NCBI RefSeq assembly: GCF_015234585.1
Contig: NZ_JADFCM010000001.1
Span: forward strand, 1,550,001-1,614,000
Reading direction: 5' to 3'
Source of the DNA: Pseudalkalibacillus hwajinpoensis
GTDB lineage: Bacteria; Bacillota; Bacilli; Bacillales; Guptibacillaceae
DNA length: 64,000 bases
Shown: one piece after another, positions 1 to 7,282 of the stretch
Layout: every line of letters begins with the position of its first letter
How positions within the stretch are numbered: position 1 is the first letter of the stretch
The notes under the pieces: generated by a model
What the model was told of the DNA's origin: nothing
Seen by the model: only the letters and a program-made list of their open reading frames with translations
The model's database searches: none
Position numbers and translations under genes: made by a program

Positions 1-284
1 CTGGTCCTCATAAAACAGAGGGGATTGGTATGGAGTTTCTACCTGATTATATGGACGAAGCCTACTTTGATAGTATTCATACCGTAACAGATGAAGTAGC
101 CTTCAAACGTGTAAAAGAGCTCGCTGAAAAAGAGGGCCTTTTAGTTGGAAGTTCCTCTGGAGCAGCGCTCGAGGCGGCTCTTATCGAAGCACAGCACGCT
201 CGTCCCGGAACAAATATCGCTACGATTTTTCCAGATAGTAGTGAACGATACTTAAGTAAGAAGATTTATCAAGGAGGCATTTAA
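1..284 (+). CDS. mccA: O-acetylserine-dependent cystathionine beta-synthase MccA, C-terminal part (cut by window start)
   Basis: The reading frame is open from base 3 and runs off the left edge, so only about the last 93 codons are present. The first visible residues, GPHKTEGIGMEF, match the region after the PLP phosphate-binding site in fold-type II PLP enzymes of the CysK/CBS family, and GLLVGSSSGAALEAAL is the conserved late helix. Only 3 bases separate its stop from mccB, which favours MccA (homocysteine plus O-acetylserine to cystathionine) over a housekeeping CysK. The last codons contain the AAGGAGG ribosome site of mccB, so the two are very likely co-transcribed. Confidence 0.85.
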   Translation, partial: GPHKTEGIGMEFLPDYMDEAYFDSIHTVTDEVAFKRVKELAEKEGLLVGSSSGAALEAALIEAQHARPGTNIATIFPDSSERYLSKKIYQGGI

Positions 285-1421
<1,137 letters not shown>

Positions 1422-1427
1422 TAGTAG

Positions 1428-1462
1428 AACCCTTATCTGATATATTTGGATAAGGGCTCTTT
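1428..1462 (+). terminator. hairpin after mccB
   Basis: CCCTTATC at 1430-1437 pairs with GATAAGGG at 1449-1456 across an 11-base loop, followed by CTCTTTAAT. The T tract is short, so termination may be partial and leave some read-through into yrhC. Confidence 0.55.
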
Positions 1463-1536
1463 AATGATTGGAAAGAGTTACATCTCTAGTAGACCCGTTT
1501 CTTATGGTAGAATAAGAGACGGGAGAGGTGAGCGCT

Positions 1537-1767
1537 ATGAAGCAACTTCAAGACAAAATGAAAGATTATAAACGTTTTGCGTTTGTATTGCTTAGTCTTA
1601 GTGTTTTCTTATATATTGGTTCTTTTCTTCCAGTTGAAGGGAAGACGGATGGTGCAGCCCTTATTTTAACGGGTGGTGGGTTTGTACTCGTTGGGATTGC
1701 GATTTTCTTCTATTCTCGCGCTATCGCTATTCAAAAAAAAATAAACGAGCAAGATATAAACTATTAA
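1537..1767 (+). CDS. yrhC: YrhC-family small membrane protein
   Basis: A 76-residue protein with two hydrophobic segments (about residues 14-33 and 42-64) and charged ends, resembling the YrhC family of Bacillus in size, layout and position directly after mccB. ATG at 1537 is preferred over the in-frame GTG at 1528, because that GTG lies inside the ribosome site GGGAGAGGTG, which is 6 bases from the ATG. The biochemical function of the family is unknown. The context only suggests a link to sulfur amino acid metabolism. Confidence 0.75.
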   Translation: MKQLQDKMKDYKRFAFVLLSLSVFLYIGSFLPVEGKTDGAALILTGGGFVLVGIAIFFYSRAIAIQKKINEQDINY

Positions 1768-1801
1768 ACGATATATGATGAATGATCCATATGTTTTAAT
1801 G

Positions 1802-1835
1802 AAAGCCGCTTCCTTTTTGGAAGCGGCTTTTGTAT
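1802..1835. terminator. bidirectional terminator between yrhC and the OmpA-type gene
   Basis: A perfect 12-bp stem, AAAGCCGCTTCC (1802-1813) with GGAAGCGGCTTT (1819-1830), and a TTTTT loop. It separates two convergent genes and can serve both strands. Confidence 0.85.
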
Positions 1836-1838
1836 TTC

Positions 1839-2528
1839 CTAATAAGTCATGATTTCTTTAAGGCGTCCCTGCCATTTCTCGTCATCAAGAATAATTTGAA
1901 AAGAGATTCTTCTGTTTTTCTCGTACGCATCACTTGTATCTTCTTCAATAACTGGTTTATATTCTGAATATCCCGTTGCCGCTAAATATTTTGCATATTC
2001 TGGAGTATCTAGTTTAGGGTTTGCTTTCATCAATTCCTTTACAACTGCGACAGAGCGATCAGCTGAAAGTTTCCAGTTATCATAGGGAACCTTATCAGTA
2101 TGTCCTTCGATTAAGATGATATAGAGGTACTGACTAATATCTTCTTCATCGATTAAATTAGCAAAAACATCCGCCAGGTCGTTTAAAACTTTTTTCCCCT
2201 GAGGGCTAATTTCGGCGCTTCCTGTATCAAATAAAATATCTCCTTCGACTGAAATCGTATTATTTGGTCCGCGAACGATCTTATCTTTGCCAACGTTTTC
2301 TTCAAGCTGTTCCTCAATTAAATCACTAATATGCTTTTTGACATCTGCTACTTTGGCAAGCTCTTGTTTCATAACCGTTTGGTCATATGCATCATAGATC
2401 ATTTGAACGAACGCGATGATCGCGATAAAGAGCATGACAAGAACGATCATCGCCATCATATCAGCAAAACTAGGCCAATAATGTTCTTCATCACTCTGTA
2501 TTTGAAATCGCCTTTTTCGATTTTTCAT
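1839..2528 (-). CDS. MotB/ZorB-like peptidoglycan-binding channel subunit (OmpA domain)
   Basis: A 229-residue protein with a short cytoplasmic start, one membrane helix at about residues 21-45 and a C-terminal OmpA/MotB domain at about 95-215. In the helix, the FADMM motif carries Asp23 at the position of the ion-conducting aspartate of MotB. The OmpA domain shows FDTGSAEISPQG (100-111), EGHTDKVP (141-148), LSADRS (154-159) and NRRISF (205-210). It overlaps the upstream 513-residue MotA-like gene by 4 bases (ATGA), implying coupled translation. By family knowledge such pairs form proton- or sodium-driven 5:2 motors anchored to peptidoglycan. It is not the flagellar MotB, because no flagellar genes are nearby and the partner is much longer than MotA. 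Confidence 0.8.
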   Translation of the reverse strand: MKNRKRRFQIQSDEEHYWPSFADMMAMIVLVMLFIAIIAFVQMIYDAYDQTVMKQELAKVADVKKHISDLIEEQLEENVGKDKIVRGPNNTISVEGDILFDTGSAEISPQGKKVLNDLADVFANLIDEEDISQYLYIILIEGHTDKVPYDNWKLSADRSVAVVKELMKANPKLDTPEYAKYLAATGYSEYKPVIEEDTSDAYEKNRRISFQIILDDEKWQGRLKEIMTY

Positions 2529-4066
2529 CGATTGTCACCAATCATCCTTGATTGGACATGCTGCTGTGCCATAGATTGACGACGCATTTGCTCCTCGTAC
2601 AAGCGTAGCTGTAGTTGATGTGATTCTGAGAGCTGGTGTTGAATATCTTTTAGCTCTCGAGCTAGACCTTGGTAAAGAGAATCAAGACTGTTTGATATAG
2701 CTCTCATTTCATGCTGAAGAGGTTGATCACGCTGGTCCCGTTCCATTCGATGAATAATTGGCTCCAGTGCTTCACGCTTAATTTTATCGAGAGAGCTATA
2801 CCAGGCTTTTTCAAGCTGTAAAACTGATTCAGCGAATTCTTGAGAAGCTCTTCCATATTGATTTTGCTTATCTTGATAGCGGTAATACCATTCATCCTGC
2901 ATTTGGTGAACGCGCCTCTCAAGCTCCTCCTGCGAGCCTTGGAACCGCTGCATTTGTTCATCTAAGCCTCTTAAGTAATGTTGACCTGTTTCTTCTGCTT
3001 TCTTTTGAGTTTCCTTGATTAATTGATCCGATCGTTGAACAAGCTGCTCGAATTTACGCTGACCAGATTCATGGTGTTTAGATAAAGATTGAAGTTGACT
3101 TTCGAGTGTTTTTAATCGATTCCCAAGATCGATAATTCCGTTCGTTGCTTTTTCTTGAACACCGTCAAGCTGGGTAAATGAGTCTTTAAGTTTTATCCCG
3201 AATGATTCCAACGTCTCGGTGCTACTTGAGAATTGTTCGGTATATTCACGTTGAGCTGTTAATGTAGCTTGAACGTCTTTCATCGCCTGTTCAAGACCAG
3301 CTGTAAAGTGGACCATATTAGTAGAAAAATCTCCAAGTGTTTCATGAAAACTATCTTGAATCCTACATGCAAGGCGATCTAATATGCGTTCCATTTCATC
3401 GTGAGGTTTTTCCTGCGTTAAGCTTGCATTTAGATTATGATCAAGAAGGGACTCACAATCCGAAATGATTTTCTCCAAATAATAAGCAGTTGTTCGCCCA
3501 TTTGTTAATACACCATTTTGGATAAGTGTTAAAAATAGAGCATTACCAATCCCGGCTATGCTTGTGATGAATGCAACGCTCATTCCTTGAAAAGGACTTG
3601 AGATCGCTTCAATCACGGAAGCAAGATTGAGGTTTGCATCTTCTGGTTTCTGTGAAAGAAACATAAGCGTTTCTTGCATCGATGAAATGGCGAGTGTAAG
3701 ACCGATAAAAGTTCCTAGTATTCCTATGATAATGGAGGTAGGGGGTAGCTGCTGCATGAATCGCATCATTCCACCTGCTGGAACACGAGCAAAGCCAAAT
3801 AGAGGAACGGATTCTTTATAGAAATGTTTCTCAATAAGAGCTTGTGTATTGACTTGAGATACGCCTGCTAAATGGTATGACTTGTATTCTTTCATAACAT
3901 TTTGAATCCATGGTGCAGTATGAGTCGTAGAATCATTTTGTATCTCAGCATTCTCAATATCTCGGAGCCATTTTTTCATTTGTAAACTAATCTGAATCGT
4001 AGCTGTTACCCCGAACACAGCAAGAAATCCAATGATAAAGAGGACGATTGTTGTCACGTTCAGCAT
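2525..4066 (-). CDS. MotA/TolQ/ExbB-type channel protein with long cytoplasmic coiled-coil tail (ZorA-like)
   Basis: A 513-residue protein with three predicted membrane helices (about 4-26, 108-128 and 160-185). The motif GILGTFIGLTLAI at about 115-127 matches the conserved GLLGTxxG helix of ExbB/TolQ/MotA. Residues about 200-510 have no membrane segments and are rich in Gln, Glu and Lys with heptad-like spacing, so a long coiled coil in the cytoplasm is likely. A three-helix channel, very long tail and OmpA-type partner is the architecture of ZorA/ZorB from Zorya anti-phage systems, but no ZorC, ZorD or ZorE gene is in the window. ATG at 4066 follows GGAGGTG. The real function is unknown. 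Confidence 0.75.
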   Translation of the reverse strand: MLNVTTIVLFIIGFLAVFGVTATIQISLQMKKWLRDIENAEIQNDSTTHTAPWIQNVMKEYKSYHLAGVSQVNTQALIEKHFYKESVPLFGFARVPAGGMMRFMQQLPPTSIIIGILGTFIGLTLAISSMQETLMFLSQKPEDANLNLASVIEAISSPFQGMSVAFITSIAGIGNALFLTLIQNGVLTNGRTTAYYLEKIISDCESLLDHNLNASLTQEKPHDEMERILDRLACRIQDSFHETLGDFSTNMVHFTAGLEQAMKDVQATLTAQREYTEQFSSSTETLESFGIKLKDSFTQLDGVQEKATNGIIDLGNRLKTLESQLQSLSKHHESGQRKFEQLVQRSDQLIKETQKKAEETGQHYLRGLDEQMQRFQGSQEELERRVHQMQDEWYYRYQDKQNQYGRASQEFAESVLQLEKAWYSSLDKIKREALEPIIHRMERDQRDQPLQHEMRAISNSLDSLYQGLARELKDIQHQLSESHQLQLRLYEEQMRRQSMAQQHVQSRMIGDNR

Positions 4067-4211
4067 ATGTTCACCTCCACTTTGTATATATGTATGTCCT
4101 CTTTAGCAGAACTTTCTTGGTTTCTTATAATATAAGGGGATTTAGGACAATGTTGAAGATTGTCGAAAATATTCATATAAATAAAATATTTAGGAAATTT
4201 AGTAAAAAAGG

Positions 4212-4240
4212 TTTACTTAAATGGTGGATTTGGATATACT
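4212..4240 (+). promoter_or_regulatory. candidate sigma-A promoter of the small-gene cluster
   Basis: TTTACT (4212-4217), a 17-base spacer and TATACT (4235-4240). The expected transcript start near 4247 is about 35 bases before the first tiny ORF and its AAAAAAGGAGGT ribosome site. Confidence 0.5.
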
Positions 4241-4280
4241 TACCTTTGTAAACAAATATGAAAAAAGGAGGTCGAACAGA

Positions 4281-4355
4281 ATGATGAAAATGATGAAAGC
4301 AGATGCAACGACTGTAACTGAATATGCACAATCTGTTCGACCAGTGCCTCGATAA
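4281..4355 (+). CDS. 24-residue leader-type ORF
   Basis: ATG at 4281 follows the strong ribosome site AAAAAAGGAGGT with ideal spacing. The product begins MMKMMKADATTVTEYAQ and ends SVRPVPR. It is the first ORF of a compact transcript of tiny genes, and two hairpins (4382-4447) follow its stop. The strong ribosome site on so short a frame argues for a leader peptide or a translated control element rather than chance. The Pro- and Arg-rich end could slow ribosomes, but that is inference. I do not recognise a named family. Confidence 0.6.
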   Translation: MMKMMKADATTVTEYAQSVRPVPR

Positions 4356-4381
4356 GAGGAATCCTTTTTAATATCGGATTG

Positions 4382-4453
4382 AAAAGCCGCAGGTCGATGC
4401 CTGTGGCTTTTCTATGCTTTTTTTGCCGCAGGCTAATATCCTGCGGCTTTTTG
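4382..4453 (+). terminator. tandem, mutually exclusive hairpins (attenuator-like)
   Basis: Four segments carry nearly the same motif. Segment 1 (AAAAGCCGCAGG, 4382-4393) pairs with segment 2 (4400-4411) using one G-U pair. Segment 3 (GCCGCAGG, 4425-4432) pairs with segment 4 (CCTGCGGC, 4440-4447), followed by TTTTTG. Segment 2 can instead pair with 3, and segment 1 perfectly with 4440-4451. Both 1:2 and 3:4 precede T runs, so at minimum these are tandem terminators. The arrangement after a leader ORF is that of an attenuator. Confidence 0.65.
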
Positions 4454-4481
4454 TGTCCAAAAATGGAGAGGAGGAATGTAA

Positions 4482-4541
4482 ATGGTAAATGGAAAAGTGT
4501 TGAACGTAAAGCAACTAAAAAGGAAAAAATGGGTCCCCTGA
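4482..4541 (+). CDS. 19-residue ORF before the first YrzI-like gene
   Basis: ATG at 4482 lies 6-7 bases after GAGAGGAGGAATG-type ribosome-site sequence. The product is basic (MVNGKVLNVKQLKRKKWVP). Its stop sits in CCTGAAGTAAT, a string repeated exactly at the end of the 22-residue ORF at 4902-4970; each is followed about 30 bases later by a YrzI-like gene. In B. subtilis the yrzI operon also contains very short ORFs, and its mRNA is cut by the ribosome-associated nuclease Rae1 inside one of them. A similar role here is inference. Confidence 0.5.
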   Translation: MVNGKVLNVKQLKRKKWVP

Positions 4542-4570
4542 AGTAATTGAATAGAAAGGAGGTCGTTAAC

Positions 4571-4717
4571 ATGTTGCCATTCCATTTAATGATCATAACA
4601 AAAGTGAAGGGTGCTTTTCATCGTAGTTTATCTACGGAACTACATCAACGCTCCATTCATCAACGCATGTCAGAAGCCGAAATGAAACGAAACCGAGCTT
4701 CGATGTGGTTATCCTAA
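4571..4717 (+). CDS. YrzI-family small protein, copy 1
   Basis: A 48-residue product starting MLPFHLMIITKVKG after GAAAGGAGGTCG. It shares the family layout with the two later copies: a hydrophobic start of about 10 residues ending in a xxIT/xxVT pattern, then a highly charged His/Arg/Glu helix. The family (Bac_small_yrzI) occurs as tandem small genes in Bacillus and is described as sporulation-linked; overproduction of YrzI has been reported as harmful. This copy is the most divergent of the three. Confidence 0.65.
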   Translation: MLPFHLMIITKVKGAFHRSLSTELHQRSIHQRMSEAEMKRNRASMWLS

Positions 4718-4744
4718 TTTAAAAGACAGTAAGGAGAAATGATC

Positions 4745-4879
4745 ATGTTAACGATACATTTAGTTTTTGTCACAATTCGTCTTCGCGTTCATGAACGAAC
4801 TTTAGCTGAGGAACAACATTATTTGCGAGTGAAAAGACAAATGAATGTAAGAAGTGAAAAACCAATCTGGATGCATTAA
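4745..4879 (+). CDS. YrzI-family small protein, copy 2
   Basis: A 44-residue product starting MLTIHLVFVTIRLRVHERTL after AAGGAGA. The hydrophobic MLTIHLVFVTI start followed by a charged tail closely fits the YrzI family and copy 3. It lies 27 bases after copy 1 and, unlike the other two, has no tiny ORF in front of it. Confidence 0.7.
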   Translation: MLTIHLVFVTIRLRVHERTLAEEQHYLRVKRQMNVRSEKPIWMH

Positions 4880-4901
4880 TACCAAAACGGAAAGGAAGAG
4901 A

Positions 4902-4970
4902 ATGATGATTATCGATCAGAAGAAATTAGCCATTCAAAAATGGATCGCAGTAGAGAAAGGGTTAACCTGA
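4902..4970 (+). CDS. 22-residue ORF before the third YrzI-like gene
   Basis: ATG at 4902 (or 4905) is preceded by AAAGG at a 6-base spacing. The product begins MMIIDQKKLAIQKW and ends EKGLT. It terminates in CCTGAAGTAAT like the 19-residue ORF at 4482-4541, and both contain a KxxxxKW-type basic and Trp pattern, suggesting duplicated units of tiny ORF plus yrzI. Probably translated, function unknown. Confidence 0.5.
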   Translation: MMIIDQKKLAIQKWIAVEKGLT

Positions 4971-5000
4971 AGTAATCTATCTGGAAAGGAGTGAAGTGGA

Positions 5001-5144
5001 ATGACTTTACATTTATTGTTTGTTACAATCACTTTTTCGATCAAACGTAATCGGCATACGCTTGATCAGGAATTAGACCATAAGAGAAGGCAAGAACTGA
5101 TTGATTCAAACCAATACAAACAAAGTTTCTATATCCATCAATAA
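5001..5144 (+). CDS. yrzI: YrzI-family small protein, copy 3
   Basis: A 47-residue product starting MTLHLLFVTITFSIKRNRHT after GGAAAGGAGTG. The MTLxLLFVTI start is the most typical YrzI sequence of the three copies. The last gene of the cluster, it is closed by a strong terminator. In B. subtilis yrzI also lies close to mccB-yrhC, so the neighbourhood is conserved although an inserted minus-strand pair separates them here. Confidence 0.75.
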   Translation: MTLHLLFVTITFSIKRNRHTLDQELDHKRRQELIDSNQYKQSFYIHQ

Positions 5145-5182
5145 GTCATAAGGCAGGCGCTCCCTGCCTTATGACTATTTTC
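5144..5182 (+). terminator. terminator of the YrzI cluster
   Basis: A 14-bp perfect stem, AGTCATAAGGCAGG (5144-5157) with CCTGCCTTATGACT (5163-5176), followed by ATTTTCTT. Confidence 0.85.
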
Positions 5183-5340
5183 TTGAATGCATCGCTATTT
5201 TGTATGAAAAGGTAAGATGCGAGTCAAAATAGTAGTGTACATATAGCTGAATCTGTTTTTAAAAGTAGGCAAAGGGGTATTGATTAGTAGAGAAAATTAT
5301 ATAAAAATAAGAGATGTGGTATTTAAAAGGAGTGACAATA

Positions 5341-6162
5341 ATGAGAGAAATGCAAAAAGAAATTATTGAAGAGCTTGGTGTACAACCTTCAATTGATGTA
5401 AAAGAAGAAGTCAAAAAGCGCGTTGGATTTTTACAAGATTATCTCAAGAAAAGTGGAACAACTGGATTTGTTCTTGGAATATCAGGTGGACAGGATTCTT
5501 CACTTGCAGGGCGTCTTGCACAAATTGCAGTTGAGGAACTTCGTGAAGAAGGAACTGATGCAAGTTTTATTGCTGTGCGACTACCATACGGAGAGCAAAG
5601 TGATGAAGATGACGCTCAGGCTGCACTCAAGTTCATTAAGCCTGATCAAACGGTTACGATTAATATTAAACCTGCCGTTGATGCTTCAGTCTCAACATAT
5701 CTTGAAGCCACAGGAAATAGCCTTACTGATTTTACAAAAGGCAATAACAAAGCTAGAGAGCGAATGATTGCTCAGTATAACATTGCAGGCGATGAGAAGA
5801 AGCTTGTTATTGGAACAGATCACGCAGCAGAAGCTGTGACGGGCTTCTATACGAAGCATGGCGATGGGGCATGCGATATCACGCCCCTTTTTGGTTTGAA
5901 TAAACGTCAAGGTAGAGCGATTCTTGAAGAAATCGGTATGCCAGACCATCTTGTGGAGAAAGTGCCGACAGCTGATTTAGAAGATGATCGCCCAGCACTT
6001 CCTGATGAAGAAGCGCTAGGAGTAAGTTATAAGCATATCGATGATTACCTTGAAGGAAAAGAAGTTCCTGAAGAGGCTTCTAAGACAATTGAGAATCATT
6101 TCATTAAAACAAAGCATAAGCGAAACATGGCCGCAACAATATTCGATAGCTGGTGGAAGTAA
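5341..6162 (+). CDS. nadE: NH3-dependent NAD+ synthetase NadE
   Basis: A 273-residue enzyme of the ATP-pyrophosphatase family; the PP-loop SGGQDSS is at about residues 48-54. It adenylates and amidates deamido-NAD with ammonia, the last step of NAD synthesis. There is no glutaminase domain, as in B. subtilis NadE (272 residues). ATG at 5341 is chosen over an in-frame ATG at 5314 because AAAAGGAGTG lies 6-7 bases before it. It is a single-gene unit bounded by terminators. NadD, the step before, is encoded at 22270. Confidence 0.95.
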   Translation: MREMQKEIIEELGVQPSIDVKEEVKKRVGFLQDYLKKSGTTGFVLGISGGQDSSLAGRLAQIAVEELREEGTDASFIAVRLPYGEQSDEDDAQAALKFIKPDQTVTINIKPAVDASVSTYLEATGNSLTDFTKGNNKARERMIAQYNIAGDEKKLVIGTDHAAEAVTGFYTKHGDGACDITPLFGLNKRQGRAILEEIGMPDHLVEKVPTADLEDDRPALPDEEALGVSYKHIDDYLEGKEVPEEASKTIENHFIKTKHKRNMAATIFDSWWK

Positions 6163-6168
6163 GATGAG

Positions 6169-6198
6169 AAAGAGACCTGAATAAGGTCTCTTTTTTTT
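6169..6198 (+). terminator. terminator of nadE
   Basis: AAAGAGACC (6169-6177) pairs with GGTCTCTTT (6185-6193), and a run of eight T follows. Confidence 0.9.
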
Positions 6199-6254
6199 GC
6201 GTATGAATAAATAAAACAGGAGATGGCGCTATCAAGGTGAAAGGGTTTGGGGAC

Positions 6255-6686
6255 ATGAGCGATAATATAAATTATCTTCAAGACATTAGTCACAAGCTTC
6301 TCAGAGATTCAGGTTTAGATGTGCAAATTCAATTAAAAGACTATTTTCCTGAGCGAAGACTAATAGGAGGAAAATATTCATTAGAAACGAATCAAGTCAC
6401 AATTTATGTAGAAGAGGTACGAACGCAGTGTGTTAAGTTAATTGGATCAGAGGAACAATTTCTTGATTTTTTCACTGTGATTTTGGCTCATGAACTTGGT
6501 CATGCCGCAGACTCTAACCTTCCTATTTTAGCTAGTAAGAGGGCACATACTGAGTGTTTAGAAATGAAGAAGCAAGTATCCATCCTAATTGAAAATAATG
6601 CCTGGAACTATGCTTACAATCTTGTTCCACAATTCAAGGACATTCTAGCGCTTCTAAAAGAACACTCTATGAAGCTTTATAAGTAA
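6255..6686 (+). CDS. putative zinc metallopeptidase-like protein (HExxH motif)
   Basis: A 143-residue soluble protein. HELGH at about residues 79-83 within a hydrophobic helix (FFTVILAHELGHAAD) is the zinc-binding signature of gluzincin peptidases, and Glu113 in IENNAWNYA could be the third ligand. This resembles the ImmA/IrrE-type minimal metalloprotease core, but I see no helix-turn-helix and no phage-type neighbour. ATG at 6255 has AAAGGG at 9 bases; an upstream GTG at 6237 with a distant AGGAGA is possible. It is monocistronic, and activity is unproven. Confidence 0.55.
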   Translation: MSDNINYLQDISHKLLRDSGLDVQIQLKDYFPERRLIGGKYSLETNQVTIYVEEVRTQCVKLIGSEEQFLDFFTVILAHELGHAADSNLPILASKRAHTECLEMKKQVSILIENNAWNYAYNLVPQFKDILALLKEHSMKLYK

Positions 6687-6793
6687 AACTTTATAATATG
6701 TAATTTTCTAAAAACATATACAGATGATAAACACCTTGTTAAAATAAGTGAAAAACGTGCTTCACATCCATTTAACGTAAAGGTGTGACGTTT

Positions 6794-7240
6794 ATGAAGG
6801 TAATCAAAACGTATTACCCGAAAGTGAAAGCAATCGAACTTTTTATGATGCTTGTGTATAGTATTGTCGTTTGCTTTGGCACCCTATTGTTGTGGTTAAA
6901 AGAAGATTTAACATTTGAACGCTGGCGAAGTTTCATGCTAATTGGGCTCATTTATGTCTTGTTTTGTACCTTTCTTAGTTTCTGCATTCGAACACAGCGA
7001 ATCGAACTAACAGAATATAGGATCGAACACAAGTTACTAGGATTTAGCTGTCGAAGTGTAGCTTTTTCGTCCGTTAAAGAAGTTATGTTTGGAAAAATAA
7101 ACGGTTCCCCAGTTATTGCTATTATTAACGAAAATACTCAAAAGCCTATCTTTGTCCCTTATATTCCATTTGAAAAGGACTGGGATGAAATTAGTTCTTT
7201 CATAAAGGAACGAAATCACACGGTTATTATAACAATTTAA
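6794..7240 (+). CDS. small membrane protein with two helices and a C-terminal beta-rich (PH-like) domain
   Basis: A 148-residue protein. Two membrane helices (about 14-35 and 46-65) are followed by about 80 residues of alternating hydrophobic and charged strands (RIELTEYRIEHKLLGF and on), resembling bacterial membrane-anchored PH-like domains (YdbS/YdbT type). ATG at 6794 is chosen over GTG at 6785 because AAAGGTG precedes it at normal spacing. I do not recognise a named orthologue and do not assign a function. Confidence 0.5.
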   Translation: MKVIKTYYPKVKAIELFMMLVYSIVVCFGTLLLWLKEDLTFERWRSFMLIGLIYVLFCTFLSFCIRTQRIELTEYRIEHKLLGFSCRSVAFSSVKEVMFGKINGSPVIAIINENTQKPIFVPYIPFEKDWDEISSFIKERNHTVIITI

Positions 7241-7267
7241 AGAAGCGCCTATTTGGCGCTTCTTTAA
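7237..7267. terminator. bidirectional terminator before hmp
   Basis: A perfect 13-bp stem, TTAAAGAAGCGCC (7237-7249) with GGCGCTTCTTTAA (7255-7267), between convergent genes. It includes the stop codon of the small membrane protein gene. Confidence 0.85.
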
Positions 7268-7282
7268 CGTTTAGAAGTTCGG

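Noticed and set aside
1839..4066. Complete Zorya defence system
   Set aside because: Only the channel pair is present; no ZorC, ZorD or ZorE homologue is in the window, so the name Zorya is not justified.
4048..4596. 67-codon plus-strand and 118-codon minus-strand ORFs around the YrzI cluster
   Set aside because: The first runs through the promoter and has no ribosome site. The second is antisense to hairpins and tiny ORFs that have strong ribosome sites of their own.
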